A stretch of DNA of 32,066 nucleotides from a candidate division FCPU426 bacterium (GCA_030621225.1 JAUXIB010000007.1:1-32066); one strand, 5' to 3'. Positions 18,381-27,484 are shown, counted from the first letter of the stretch. The notes: generated by a model not told the origin, from the sequence alone. Program-made: numbers and translations.

Positions 18381-18389
18381 TGGTATAAT
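18381..18389 (+). promoter_or_regulatory. Extended -10 promoter element TGGTATAAT
   Basis: TGnTATAAT between the terminator and the lsrF-like gene; no good -35 at standard spacing. Confidence 0.5.
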
Positions 18390-18441
18390 TTCTCTTTTGA
18401 TGGAACTTCGACTAAACTCGATAGCAAAACGGAGGATGATC

Positions 18442-19344
18442 ATGCCTGAAGCTGACAAGGGAAAAGAATCGGCGAAAAACTTTCACCTGGACAAGCCGCA
18501 GAAGACGCCCGGCTTCTTCCTCAAGGGCAGCGCTTCGCTGGACTGGGGGATGAAGGACCGCTTGTCCCGCATATTTAACCCCAAGACGGGCAAGACGGTG
18601 ATGCTGGCCATCGATCACGGCTACTTCCAGGGACCGACCACGGGCCTGGAGCGCGTGGACGTGAATATCCTGCCCCTGGTGCCGCAAGCGGACGCCCTGA
18701 TGCTCACGCGCGGCATGCTGCGCACTACCATTCCGCCCACCAGCAATACGCCCATCGTGATCAGGGCAAGTGGTGGTCCAAGTATTCTCAAGGAGCTCTC
18801 GGACGAGGAGCTCGCCGTTGATATCGAGGATGCGATCCGCATGAACGTCTCGGCGCTGGCGATCCAGGTGTTTATCGGCGGCAAGTTCGAGACGCGCTCC
18901 GTACACAACATGACCCGCCTGGTGGATATGGGCAACCGTTACGGCATCCCCGTGCTCGCGGTCACGGCGGTGGGCCAGGAGATGGTGCGGGACGCAAAGT
19001 ACTTCCGCCTCGCCTGCCGCATCTGTGCCGAGCTGGGCGCGCATATAGTCAAGACCTATTATGTGGAAGATGGTTTCGAAACGATCACGGCTTCCTGCCC
19101 GGTGCCTATTGTCATGGCGGGCGGCAAGAAGCAGGCGCCGCTTGACGCGCTGACGATGGCCGCCAAGGCTGTGCAGGAGGGTGCGTCGGGCGTGGATATG
19201 GGCCGCAATATCTTTCAGGAAGAAGACCCGGTGGCGATGATCAAGGCGGTGCGCAAGGTGGTGCATAACAAGGTTAAGCCCAAAGAAGCCTTGCAATACT
19301 ACGAGGCGAGTAAGAAAAAGCAGGGCATCGGGAGTAGCGGCTAA
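18442..19344 (+). CDS. lsrF: LsrF-like DeoC/LacD-family aldolase / 3-hydroxy-5-phosphonooxypentane-2,4-dione thiolase-like
   Basis: [82 protein letters not shown] closely match remembered E. coli LsrF; RBS ggagg upstream of ATG 18442. Confidence 0.88.
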   Translation: MPEADKGKESAKNFHLDKPQKTPGFFLKGSASLDWGMKDRLSRIFNPKTGKTVMLAIDHGYFQGPTTGLERVDVNILPLVPQADALMLTRGMLRTTIPPTSNTPIVIRASGGPSILKELSDEELAVDIEDAIRMNVSALAIQVFIGGKFETRSVHNMTRLVDMGNRYGIPVLAVTAVGQEMVRDAKYFRLACRICAELGAHIVKTYYVEDGFETITASCPVPIVMAGGKKQAPLDALTMAAKAVQEGASGVDMGRNIFQEEDPVAMIKAVRKVVHNKVKPKEALQYYEASKKKQGIGSSG

Positions 19345-19383
19345 AGGAGAAACGGCCTATACTCGAACCCTGATAAAAGGGCT

Positions 19384-20106
19384 GTGCGAAAGATGGCTGA
19401 CAACAGCATCACACAACTCTTGCGCGAAGCAACTCCTACAATAAGCGTCGGCATATTGACGGCTGACCAAGATAAGCTGAACGACGAGGCGCGATTGCTT
19501 GAAGACAACGGCGTGAAGCTCTTGCATTTTGACGTGATGGATGGCGTCTTCTGGCCAAAGCAGACCGTTGGCGCTGACTATGTCAAGGGAATCACCACTA
19601 ATCTGCTCAAAGACGTCCACCTATTGGTGGAGGAGCCCGGCCGCCTGCTGGATGATTTCATTGGCGCGGGCGCGGACGTGATCTCCCTGCACATGGAGTC
19701 GAAGGGAGATTTACTTGGGCTGTTAAAGAAGATCGGCGCGGCGGAGAACGCGAACGACGTCAGTCGCGGCATCGCGCGAGGTGTGGCGCTTAATCCGGGC
19801 ACGTCCCTGGATGCGTTGGCGCCGCTGCTCGGCGAGGTGGATCTTGTGACCCTGGTCACGGTGACGCCGGATTCCAAGACACCTGACGCGGCTACGGCGG
19901 AGCGAGTGGCACAGGCGCGTGCCATGGCAAAAGAAACGGGCCGGAATATCCTGCTGTGTATAGACGGCGGCATAAAGAAGGACAATCTTGCTGAGCTGGC
20001 GCGCTTGGGCGCGGAGATAATGGTGAGCGGCAGTGCGGTTTTCGACGGGGTGGACGCGGCGGGGAACGCGAAATTTATGCTCGATGCGATAGCGCAGGTT
20101 AAGTAG
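19384..20106 (+). CDS. Ribulose-phosphate 3-epimerase family, LsrE-like
   Basis: PTISVGIL, LLHFDVMDGVFWPKQTVGADYV, KDVHLLVEEP, VDLVTLVTVTP, LLCIDGGIKKDNL, VSGSAVFDG. Confidence 0.85.
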   Translation: MRKMADNSITQLLREATPTISVGILTADQDKLNDEARLLEDNGVKLLHFDVMDGVFWPKQTVGADYVKGITTNLLKDVHLLVEEPGRLLDDFIGAGADVISLHMESKGDLLGLLKKIGAAENANDVSRGIARGVALNPGTSLDALAPLLGEVDLVTLVTVTPDSKTPDAATAERVAQARAMAKETGRNILLCIDGGIKKDNLAELARLGAEIMVSGSAVFDGVDAAGNAKFMLDAIAQVK

Positions 20107-20187
20107 TCGCTCGTCGCTGGTTGACGAATATCTGGACATCGTTAACATATGCAAGTTTAAGTTACAGTTACAAAACGCAAGCAAGAA

Positions 20188-20350
20188 TCATCCTCCCCCT
20201 TGATGGGCTCCGGTCTCTAGGGGAGACCCCGTGCCTTCTCTCCACTAAAAATAGAGAAGGGAAGGCACCGAGGATAAAGGTGGGGGTGGTAACCCGTTGT
20301 TGGGGACCATTTCAAGGGAGCCTGGGAATTTCCCCCTCCCCTTTATCCCC
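20188..20350 (+). repeat. Structured leader-like element related to the 8470-8635 repeat
   Basis: GGGCTCC-GGTCTC...GAGACC hairpin, GTGCCTTC...GAAGGCAC stem, and GGATAAAGG (20272-20280) complementary to CCTTTATCC (20340-20348). Confidence 0.65.
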
Positions 20351-20424
20351 GGCCTTATTCTATTAATATTGGAGTGCACGTAGTGCCTCCCACTAGGGGC
20401 GGGGATAATTCAGGCAGTAATACC

Positions 20425-21504
20425 ATGAAAAAGCAGCTAAATAAGAGTCAGCTTCTCACTATCATCCGCGGGATCTTGGCGGGGAAATCAGCAGATGAAG
20501 ATGATCCGTTCCGCCGCGTGATCCTGCGGCCCCTCAAGGGCGTGCGCGCGGCGCTCGAGCTTGCGGGCGCGGCTAGCGGCGGTGTTGAAAAATACAGGAA
20601 GTACCTTGCCGCGAAGCTAAAGGCGAAAAGCGCGCCCGTTAGCGTCGGCATCAAGGGCCTCGGCGTTTTCGAGGTGACGCGGGACAGCGGCGCCGCGCCC
20701 CTGCTGAATAAGACGGCGCTGGTGACGGGAGCGGCGGGAGCGATCGGCGCGGGGATCTGCAAGGGATTGCTCGAGCAGGGTTGCCACCTGGCGGCGAGTG
20801 ACCTGGCGGGGGCCAGGCTGGACAAGCTGGTGAAGGGGTTAGGTGACGATTTCGGTGACAGGGTCATCGCGGTGCCTATCGATGTAACGGCCAAGGCGTC
20901 GGTAGCAGCGGGGTTTGACGCCGTGAGCCGCGCCTGGGGCGGCGTGGATATCGTCGTGGTCAACGCGGGTATCGCCCATGTCTGCTCGCTCGAGGAGCTG
21001 TCGCTCGAGGATTTTCGCAAGCTGGAGAAAGTAAACATAGAAGGGACACTGCTCACCCTGGCCGAGTCAGGTAGGCGCTTGCGCCTGCAGGGCACGGGCG
21101 GGGACATTGTTCTCATCTCTACCAAGAATGTCTTCGCGCCGGGCGCGCGGTTTGGCGCTTACAGCGCCAGCAAGGCGGCGGCGCATCAACTGGCGCGCAT
21201 CGCCAGTCAGGAACTGGCGGATTGCGGCGTGCGCGTGAACATGGTTTCGCCCGACGCGGTGTTCGGGGCGGGGGACTACAAGTCGGGGCTGTGGCAATCT
21301 GTAGGTCCAGACAGGATGAAGGGCCGCGGCATCAAGGATATGAAGGGATTACAGGAGTATTATCGCGGGCGTAACCTGCTAAAGGCAAAGGTAACAGCGC
21401 GCCACGTGGCTAACGCGGTCTTGTTCTTCGTTACGCGGCAGACACCCACCACGGGTGCGACGATACCGGTAGACGGGGGTTTGCCGGATTCTACGCCGAG
21501 GTGA
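20425..21504 (+). CDS. Short-chain dehydrogenase/reductase with about 95-aa N-terminal extension
   Basis: LLNKTALVTGAAGAIGAGICKGLLEQG Rossmann motif, VVNAGIA, YSASKAAAHQLAR, GATIPVDGGLP; resembles the SDR half of bifunctional rhamnulose-1-P aldolase/lactaldehyde dehydrogenases. Confidence 0.88.
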   Translation: MKKQLNKSQLLTIIRGILAGKSADEDDPFRRVILRPLKGVRAALELAGAASGGVEKYRKYLAAKLKAKSAPVSVGIKGLGVFEVTRDSGAAPLLNKTALVTGAAGAIGAGICKGLLEQGCHLAASDLAGARLDKLVKGLGDDFGDRVIAVPIDVTAKASVAAGFDAVSRAWGGVDIVVVNAGIAHVCSLEELSLEDFRKLEKVNIEGTLLTLAESGRRLRLQGTGGDIVLISTKNVFAPGARFGAYSASKAAAHQLARIASQELADCGVRVNMVSPDAVFGAGDYKSGLWQSVGPDRMKGRGIKDMKGLQEYYRGRNLLKAKVTARHVANAVLFFVTRQTPTTGATIPVDGGLPDSTPR

Positions 21505-21524
21505 GCGCTAGTAAGTACCAGCGA

Positions 21525-21550
21525 CCCTACTTCGCTAAAGCTACGTAGGG
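21525..21550 (-). repeat. GNA-loop hairpin element between SDR and aldolase genes
   Basis: Minus strand: CCCTAC-GTA-GCTTTAGC-GAA-GTAGGG. Confidence 0.85.
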
Positions 21551-21569
21551 CAAGCCAGCGACGAGATAT

Positions 21570-22205
21570 ATGGGACACAAACAGGACATCATAGAAGTCG
21601 GCAAGCGCGCCTGGCAGCGGGGTTGGTGCGCCGACAATAGCGGCAACTACTCGGTGCGCCTGGGCCGGGATCGTTTTCTCGTGACCCGCAGTGGTGTTTC
21701 CAAGGGATTCATGCAGGTAGGCGATATCGTTAGCTGCGATCTGCGGGGGAAGAAGCTGTCGGGACGCTTTGATCCTTCCGCCGAGGCGGTGATGCACGCC
21801 GCTATCTACAGGGCTCGCGCTGACGTGAAAGCTGTATTCCACGAGCACCCGCCTTTTGCCACGGGCTTTGCCCTGGCGGGCAAGGGGCTGGAGAAGCCGA
21901 GCTGGCCCGAGCTGATACTGAACCTGGGCGCCGTGCCCTGCCTGCCCTACCGCTTGCCGCTCTCGCCCGAGCTGACGCGCCAGGTGGGGCAGGCGATAGC
22001 GAAACACGACGCGCTGTTGCTGGGCAATCACGGCGCGGTGACGGTAGCCGCGGACATCCACAAGGCCTACTACCGTATGGAGCTGGTAGAGCAAGCGGCT
22101 CGGGTCACGCTGGTGGCGAGGGTACTCGGCGGGGAAAAGGCACTGAGTAGTAAGCAGGTGCAAGAGCTGAAGCAGGCGGCGAAACGGTCCAAGTACGCGG
22201 GATAA
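21570..22205 (+). CDS. Class II aldolase/adducin family, L-fuculose-phosphate aldolase-like
   Basis: ADNSGNYSVRL, FLVTRSGVSKGFMQ, PSAEAVMHAAIYRARADVKAVFHEHP, LLGNHGAVTVAADI. Confidence 0.88.
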   Translation: MGHKQDIIEVGKRAWQRGWCADNSGNYSVRLGRDRFLVTRSGVSKGFMQVGDIVSCDLRGKKLSGRFDPSAEAVMHAAIYRARADVKAVFHEHPPFATGFALAGKGLEKPSWPELILNLGAVPCLPYRLPLSPELTRQVGQAIAKHDALLLGNHGAVTVAADIHKAYYRMELVEQAARVTLVARVLGGEKALSSKQVQELKQAAKRSKYAG

Positions 22206-22286
22206 GATCTACTCACCTGGTATTTTCCTAAATTGAAACGCTTGAATATGTCTGATAATAATTCGGCCTTGTCGCGAGGAGATAAG

Positions 22287-23684
22287 ATGAAAGACATGCC
22301 CAATGTGGTTTTATGTATGACTGATGACCTGGGCTGGGGGGATGTTAGCTACAACGGCAACCGCGTAGCCAAGACACCGCACCTTGACCAAATGGCCAAA
22401 GACGGTCTATGCTTCGACCGTTTTTATTCAGCCGCACCGGTATGCTCACCCACACGAATGAGCTGCCTGACCGGACGCAACCCTTACCGCAGTGGAGTGT
22501 TCCACGCTAACCAGGGTATTCTGCGCCCGGAAGAGTTCAGCTTAATGGAATTCCTGAAAAAGAAGGAATACACCACCGGACATTTTGGCAAATGGCACCT
22601 GGGGACCATGACTCACAAGGAAAAGGATTCCAACCGCGGCCGGCCGGGAAACAAAAGAGAATACAACCCGCCCTGGTTGCATGGTTTTGACGTCTGTTTT
22701 TCCACCGAGGCCAGGGTGCCGACCTGGGACCCGATGCTCAAACCCAAAACCACGGAAAAACAAGCTGAACAATGCTGGCCGGCATTAAAGCCGGGTCAAG
22801 AGAGCCAGGCCTTTGGCACCCATTACTGGGACGCCAAAGGGGAAAAAGTCACTGGCAATCTGCGCGGTGATGATTCCCGGGTGATCATGGACCGAGCCCT
22901 CCCTTTTATTGAAGGGGCAACCAGGAATGATCAACCGTTTTTAGCGGTGATATGGTTTCACGCACCGCACCTCCCTTGTGTAGCCGGCGATGAGTATTTG
23001 AAACCATATAAAAACTTAAGTCCGGAGCAGGCCAGGTATTATGGGTGCATCACTGCCTTGGATGAACAGGTGGGACGTTTAAGAAAGCACTTAAAGGAAT
23101 TGAACGTTGAGGATAACACCATGCTGTTCTTTTGCAGTGACAACGGTCCGGAAGGTGAGGCTGGCCCAAATACAGGGTCTGCCGGTCCTTATAGAGGAAG
23201 AAAACGCGACTTATATGAAGGAGGCGTACGGGTACCGGGTATTCTGGTATGGCCGGACAAGATCAAAAAGGGCTGCCAGAGCAGCGAGCCAGTGGTGACC
23301 TCTGATTACCTGCCGACTATTATGGATGCGCTAGGGGCAAAGTGGCAGCAAAAGAAATTTGACGGAGAAAGTATCTTGCCTTTGATAAAAGGTGAAAAGT
23401 TTAAACGCAATAAAGCCATTGGCTTCGCTTTCAAGGAGCGCACCGCCCTGAACGGACGGGAATTTAAATTATATACTGACAAGTGGGGGAATAACGTTGA
23501 ACTTTATAATATTATTAATGACCCTGGTGAAAAGAATAATATCGCCGGTGAAAAACCTGAACTAGTCAAGGAACTGCTGGAACAATATCTGTCCTGGGAA
23601 ATCGATGTCAAGGACAGCTTTGAAGGCAAAGAATACGGGCGGAAATCGTTTGATCGTCTTAAACAGAGGTGGCCGGGAAGGTAA
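22287..23684 (+). CDS. S1-family sulfatase, no evident signal peptide
   Basis: PNVVLCMTDDLGWGDVSYNG, CSPTRMSCLTGR (CxPxR formylglycine motif), GHFGKWHLG, FFCSDNGPEG; RBS gaggag before ATG 22287. Confidence 0.93.
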   Translation: MKDMPNVVLCMTDDLGWGDVSYNGNRVAKTPHLDQMAKDGLCFDRFYSAAPVCSPTRMSCLTGRNPYRSGVFHANQGILRPEEFSLMEFLKKKEYTTGHFGKWHLGTMTHKEKDSNRGRPGNKREYNPPWLHGFDVCFSTEARVPTWDPMLKPKTTEKQAEQCWPALKPGQESQAFGTHYWDAKGEKVTGNLRGDDSRVIMDRALPFIEGATRNDQPFLAVIWFHAPHLPCVAGDEYLKPYKNLSPEQARYYGCITALDEQVGRLRKHLKELNVEDNTMLFFCSDNGPEGEAGPNTGSAGPYRGRKRDLYEGGVRVPGILVWPDKIKKGCQSSEPVVTSDYLPTIMDALGAKWQQKKFDGESILPLIKGEKFKRNKAIGFAFKERTALNGREFKLYTDKWGNNVELYNIINDPGEKNNIAGEKPELVKELLEQYLSWEIDVKDSFEGKEYGRKSFDRLKQRWPGR

Positions 23685-23731
23685 CAATAATAATTCAAAA
23701 TGCAAAATTATAAATTCAAAAAGGGCCGGAA

Positions 23732-25141
23732 GTGAATATATCAGGAGGCGGCAAAATAAATAAACAACCAAATATTTTATTCTTTTTCACGGATGACCAG
23801 CGATTTGACACCATAAGCGCTCTGGGCAACCCTGAGATCATCACCCCGAATATGGACAAATTGGTGGCGCGGGGCGTGAGTTTCCGCAATGCCTACATCA
23901 TGGGCGGCACCAGTTGCGCGGTGTGTATGCCCAGCCGCGCCATGCTGCACACCGGGCGGACACTGTTTCACATTCAGGAGGAAGGGCAGAATATCCCATC
24001 AGGGCATGCGCTTATGGGCGAAAGCTTCCGGCAGGCGGGTTATGCTACCTTTGGCACCGGCAAGTGGCATAATGGTCCGAACGCTTACGCGCGCAGTTTT
24101 ACCCACGGGGCTGAGATTTTTTTTGGCGGTATGGGAGATCATTGGAATGTGCAGGCCTGCGATTTCGATTCCAGCGGACGTTATAAGGGCAATCCTTATT
24201 GTAAGAGCGCCGGGTGTTCAAACGAACTTAAAACCAGAAATGTTGACCACATCAAAGCTGGGCATCATTCCTCTGAACTTTTTTGTGACGCCGCAATAGA
24301 CTTTCTGCAAAATTACCAGGAGGACCAGCCTTTTTTCATGTATGTCTCCTTTATGGCGCCGCACGACCCACGCACCATGCCAAAAAAATACCTCGACATG
24401 TATAACCCCGAGAAGATAAAACTACCTGAGAACTTCATGCTTGAACACCCCTTTGACATTGGCTGGTACGGACGCGATGAACAACTGGAAAAGACGCCGC
24501 GGCCCGAAGCGGCCATCCGCAAACACATCGCTGAATATTACGCGATGATAACCCACCTTGACGCCGAGATGGGGCGGGTGCTGGAGGCGCTGGACGAGAG
24601 CGGCCGGGCGGAGGACACGATCATTGTCTTTGCCGGTGACAACGGCCTGGCGGTGGGGCAGCACGGCTTGATGGGCAAACAGAGCGTCTACGAGCACAGC
24701 GTGCATGTGCCGCTGATCATGGCCGGGCCCAATATCCCCAGCGGAAAAGAAAGCAACGCCTTCTGCTATCTGATCGACATCTTTCCTACGTTGTGTGAGT
24801 TGACCGGTATGTCCATACCTGATTCGGTGGAGGGCAAGAGTCTGCTAGCGGCGATCAAAGGGGACGACCGCGTTCGCGATACACTCTATTTCGCTTATGA
24901 AAATTTACACCGCGGGGTGCGGGATCAGCGCTACAAGCTGATAGAATATGTGGTAAAAGGGGAGCGCCACACGCAGCTCTTTGACTTGCAGGACGACCCG
25001 CGTGAGATCAATAACCTTGCTGCTGACGCAAAATATGCAGAGGATATAAAGCGGCTGAGGAAAGAACTTCTCCGCTGGCGGGATGAGCTTGATGACTCCC
25101 GTCCCAAAGAAGCTGCTTTTTGGCAAGGCTACAGTAAATAA
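23732..25141 (+). CDS. S1-family sulfatase, no evident signal peptide
   Basis: NILFFFTDDQRFDTISALGN, CMPSRAMLHTGR (CxPxR), GTGKWHNG, VFAGDNGLAVGQHGLMGKQSVYEHSVHVPLI. Confidence 0.93.
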   Translation: MNISGGGKINKQPNILFFFTDDQRFDTISALGNPEIITPNMDKLVARGVSFRNAYIMGGTSCAVCMPSRAMLHTGRTLFHIQEEGQNIPSGHALMGESFRQAGYATFGTGKWHNGPNAYARSFTHGAEIFFGGMGDHWNVQACDFDSSGRYKGNPYCKSAGCSNELKTRNVDHIKAGHHSSELFCDAAIDFLQNYQEDQPFFMYVSFMAPHDPRTMPKKYLDMYNPEKIKLPENFMLEHPFDIGWYGRDEQLEKTPRPEAAIRKHIAEYYAMITHLDAEMGRVLEALDESGRAEDTIIVFAGDNGLAVGQHGLMGKQSVYEHSVHVPLIMAGPNIPSGKESNAFCYLIDIFPTLCELTGMSIPDSVEGKSLLAAIKGDDRVRDTLYFAYENLHRGVRDQRYKLIEYVVKGERHTQLFDLQDDPREINNLAADAKYAEDIKRLRKELLRWRDELDDSRPKEAAFWQGYSK

Positions 25142-25160
25142 ACATAAGGGAGTGAAAGAT

Positions 25161-26183
25161 ATGCATAATCCAATCCCAGCATACTTGAAAGAATACGAGA
25201 CAAAATACGCCCAAGCCCCGAGAGGTGCTGCAATAGAATGGTTTAAAGAAGCGCGTTTCGGCTTGTTCATGCACTACGGGCTCTATTCTTTGCTGGGCCG
25301 AGGGGAATGGGTCCAGCACGCTGAGAAGATCCCGGTGACTGAATACGCAAAGCTGAAAGACGATTTTACTGCTGAAAAATTCGACGCTGATTTCATCACC
25401 GACCTGGCACTGGCAGCAGGGATGAAATATGTCAACATAACCACCAAGCATCATGACGGCTTTTGCCTGTTCGAGACCAAGACCACCGACTTTTCCAGTG
25501 TGAACTCCCCTGCCAAGCGCGACCTGGTCGCTGAACTGGCTCAGGCTTGCGATGCCAAAGGGTTGGGGTTGTTCCTCTATTACTCGCACGGCCGCGAGTG
25601 GAAACACCCCCATGCACCCAACAATGATCAGTGGCGGCAGGCCAGGCCGGAATACGATCCGCCGGAACCGTCCTATAAATATGGCGAGGAACATGATCTT
25701 AATATCTACCTGGAATTTATGCACGAGCAATTAAAGGAATTGCTGACTCAGTACGGCCCAGTAGCCGGCATCTGGTTGGACGGCTGGTTTACGCCGGCCA
25801 GCGGTGATATTTCAAAGTGGCGGCTTTCCGAGAGCTATAAGCTGATCAGAAAACTCCAGCCTCAGACGCTGATATCCTATAAATGGGGAATCGGCGAGGA
25901 GGACTTCCGTGCCCCTGAACTGAGCTGGTTAAAAGAGAATCCCCCGGAAGCCAATGATCGTCCCATAGAGATCTGCCACCACCTGGGCGGCTGGGGATAC
26001 TGGGAGAAAGCGCAAGGCAAACATAGGGGGGTGGATGATGTAATGGCCATGTTCGAACAGATGCGCGAACTAAAGGCCAACCTGTTGTTAAACACCGGGC
26101 CCTTGCCCGACGGCTCGATAGATCCGGATGACGTTGAGACACTGCGTGAAGTAGGAAAAAGGAAAAGGCCTAGTGGAAATTAA
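25161..26183 (+). CDS. GH29 alpha-L-fucosidase, short form
   Basis: IEWFKEARFGLFMHYGLYSLLGRGEWVQ, YVNITTKHHDGFCLFETKTTDF, VAGIWLDGWFTP; start moved from 25083 (inside the sulfatase) to ATG 25161. Confidence 0.93.
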   Translation: MHNPIPAYLKEYETKYAQAPRGAAIEWFKEARFGLFMHYGLYSLLGRGEWVQHAEKIPVTEYAKLKDDFTAEKFDADFITDLALAAGMKYVNITTKHHDGFCLFETKTTDFSSVNSPAKRDLVAELAQACDAKGLGLFLYYSHGREWKHPHAPNNDQWRQARPEYDPPEPSYKYGEEHDLNIYLEFMHEQLKELLTQYGPVAGIWLDGWFTPASGDISKWRLSESYKLIRKLQPQTLISYKWGIGEEDFRAPELSWLKENPPEANDRPIEICHHLGGWGYWEKAQGKHRGVDDVMAMFEQMRELKANLLLNTGPLPDGSIDPDDVETLREVGKRKRPSGN

Positions 26184-27060
26184 ACCAAAAAAGATTCACC
26201 TTCTCATAATCGATGGCGCCAGCAATCACGACTGGCAGCGCATGACGACCTTTTTGCGGGGATTTCTGCAACACACCGGGCTATTCAGCATCCGTGTTTT
26301 CACGGTACCTCAGGCATGGTCTGCGACCCGCTTGGCTGAGTTGGACACTGCTCTGAATTCTGTTCAAGGCGTGTTGATGAATTACAATAACGGTCCGGGA
26401 AAAGATAGCCCCCATTGGCCACGTCAAGTTGAAGAACGTTTAGAGCAGTTCATATCCCAAGGCCAAGGCCTCTTTGTGCTTCACTCGGCTAACAACAGCT
26501 TTTGGAATTGGCCTGAATACGAAAAAATGATGGGCATGGGCTGGCGGCCATTAGATTCAGGCTATGAAGTCCGTGTTTCAAAAAACCGAGAGATCGTTAA
26601 ACTGCCGCCAGGGCAAGGACTGGCAACAGGCCATGGCGAGCGGGCCAACGCAGTGCTGGAGCTACTTAATGAAGATCACCCGATCAATCGTGATCTTCCG
26701 CCGCGGTTCTTAACAGCCGATCTGGAACTATACTATGGCCCACGTGGTCCGGCGGAGAACATCACGGTTCTTACTTACGGCTACGATGGGGATGAACTGG
26801 GCGGCACACAGCAATATTATCCGGTCAACTGGACGATCCAGTACGGACAAGGCCGCTGTTTCAATACCACCCTTGGCCATCTTTGGACCGGTGAAACTGA
26901 TCCGCAAGGTGTAAGAGATATTGCCTTTCAAACCTATCTGGTAAGAGCACTGGAATGGATAGCTACCGGCGAGGTAACCTGGCCGGTCCCGGGGAATTTC
27001 CCCAATACAACTGAAGCAAGCCTGTCAAGAATGGAATGGTTTAGGGAAGAAAAGGAATGA
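26173..27060 (+). CDS. ThuA-like (trehalose utilization/GATase-like fold) domain protein
   Basis: IHLLIIDGASNHDWQRMTTFLRGFLQHTGLF, GLFVLHSANNSFWNWPEYEKMMGMGWR, TTLGHLWTGETDPQG; GTG start overlaps the fucosidase stop by 11 nt. Confidence 0.85.
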   Translation: MEIKPKKIHLLIIDGASNHDWQRMTTFLRGFLQHTGLFSIRVFTVPQAWSATRLAELDTALNSVQGVLMNYNNGPGKDSPHWPRQVEERLEQFISQGQGLFVLHSANNSFWNWPEYEKMMGMGWRPLDSGYEVRVSKNREIVKLPPGQGLATGHGERANAVLELLNEDHPINRDLPPRFLTADLELYYGPRGPAENITVLTYGYDGDELGGTQQYYPVNWTIQYGQGRCFNTTLGHLWTGETDPQGVRDIAFQTYLVRALEWIATGEVTWPVPGNFPNTTEASLSRMEWFREEKE

Positions 27061-27193
27061 AACGCTGAAAGAACTAACCATCAGGGTTGGACGACTCACA
27101 TCCATGACGGAGTGACTGTCACCATGCCTGAAAAGGTCTAAGATCCATAGTTAAGTTGTTCAAAATAGTTTTCCTGCCCCCCCCATTTTTGCC

Positions 27194-27222
27194 TGCCCTA
27201 CGAAGCACTGCGTAGCAGGGCA
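27194..27222 (+). repeat. GNA-loop hairpin element
   Basis: TGCCCTAC-GAA-GCACTGC-GTA-GCAGGGCA. Confidence 0.75.
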
Positions 27223-27360
27223 TAGTAGTGTCAGGCCTGTCTCGCCGTAGTCTCTGACGACGGCGGAGGGCGGTGTTAGAATGTTATTGGGGGAATAGAG
27301 GCCGCGCGAAGCAAAAACAAGAAAAGATTGGAATAGAACATCCCCCCCTTGCCCGTTGTC

Positions 27361-27414
27361 ACACCTGCGGACCTGTCTCGCCATAGCTCAAAGAGCGATG
27401 GCGGAGGCAGGTGT
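27361..27414. repeat. ACACCTGC...GCAGGTGT palindrome with a second hairpin in its loop (filled form)
   Basis: Inner CGCC-ATA-GCTC-AAA-GAGC-GAT-GGCG at 27379-27403; empty form at 8738-8760. Confidence 0.85.
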
Positions 27415-27456
27415 CCAATACTGTCATGTGACTAACGACTAATTTGTATCCGCTTT

Positions 27457-27484
27457 GTAGGGGCGTATTGCAATACGCCCCTAC
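27457..27484. repeat. Perfect 28-bp palindrome GTAGGGGCGTATTGCAATACGCCCCTAC
   Basis: 14-bp arms, no mismatches. Confidence 0.95.

Noticed and set aside
20139-20150. GTTAACATAT as a second LacI operator upstream of the structured leader
   Set aside because: Only one half-site matches; the other half has almost no identity to the 7327-7350 palindrome.
22240-22258. TTGAAACGCTTGAA as a LacI-type operator before the first sulfatase
   Set aside because: Dyad symmetry is weak and unlike the 7327 operator; could easily be chance.
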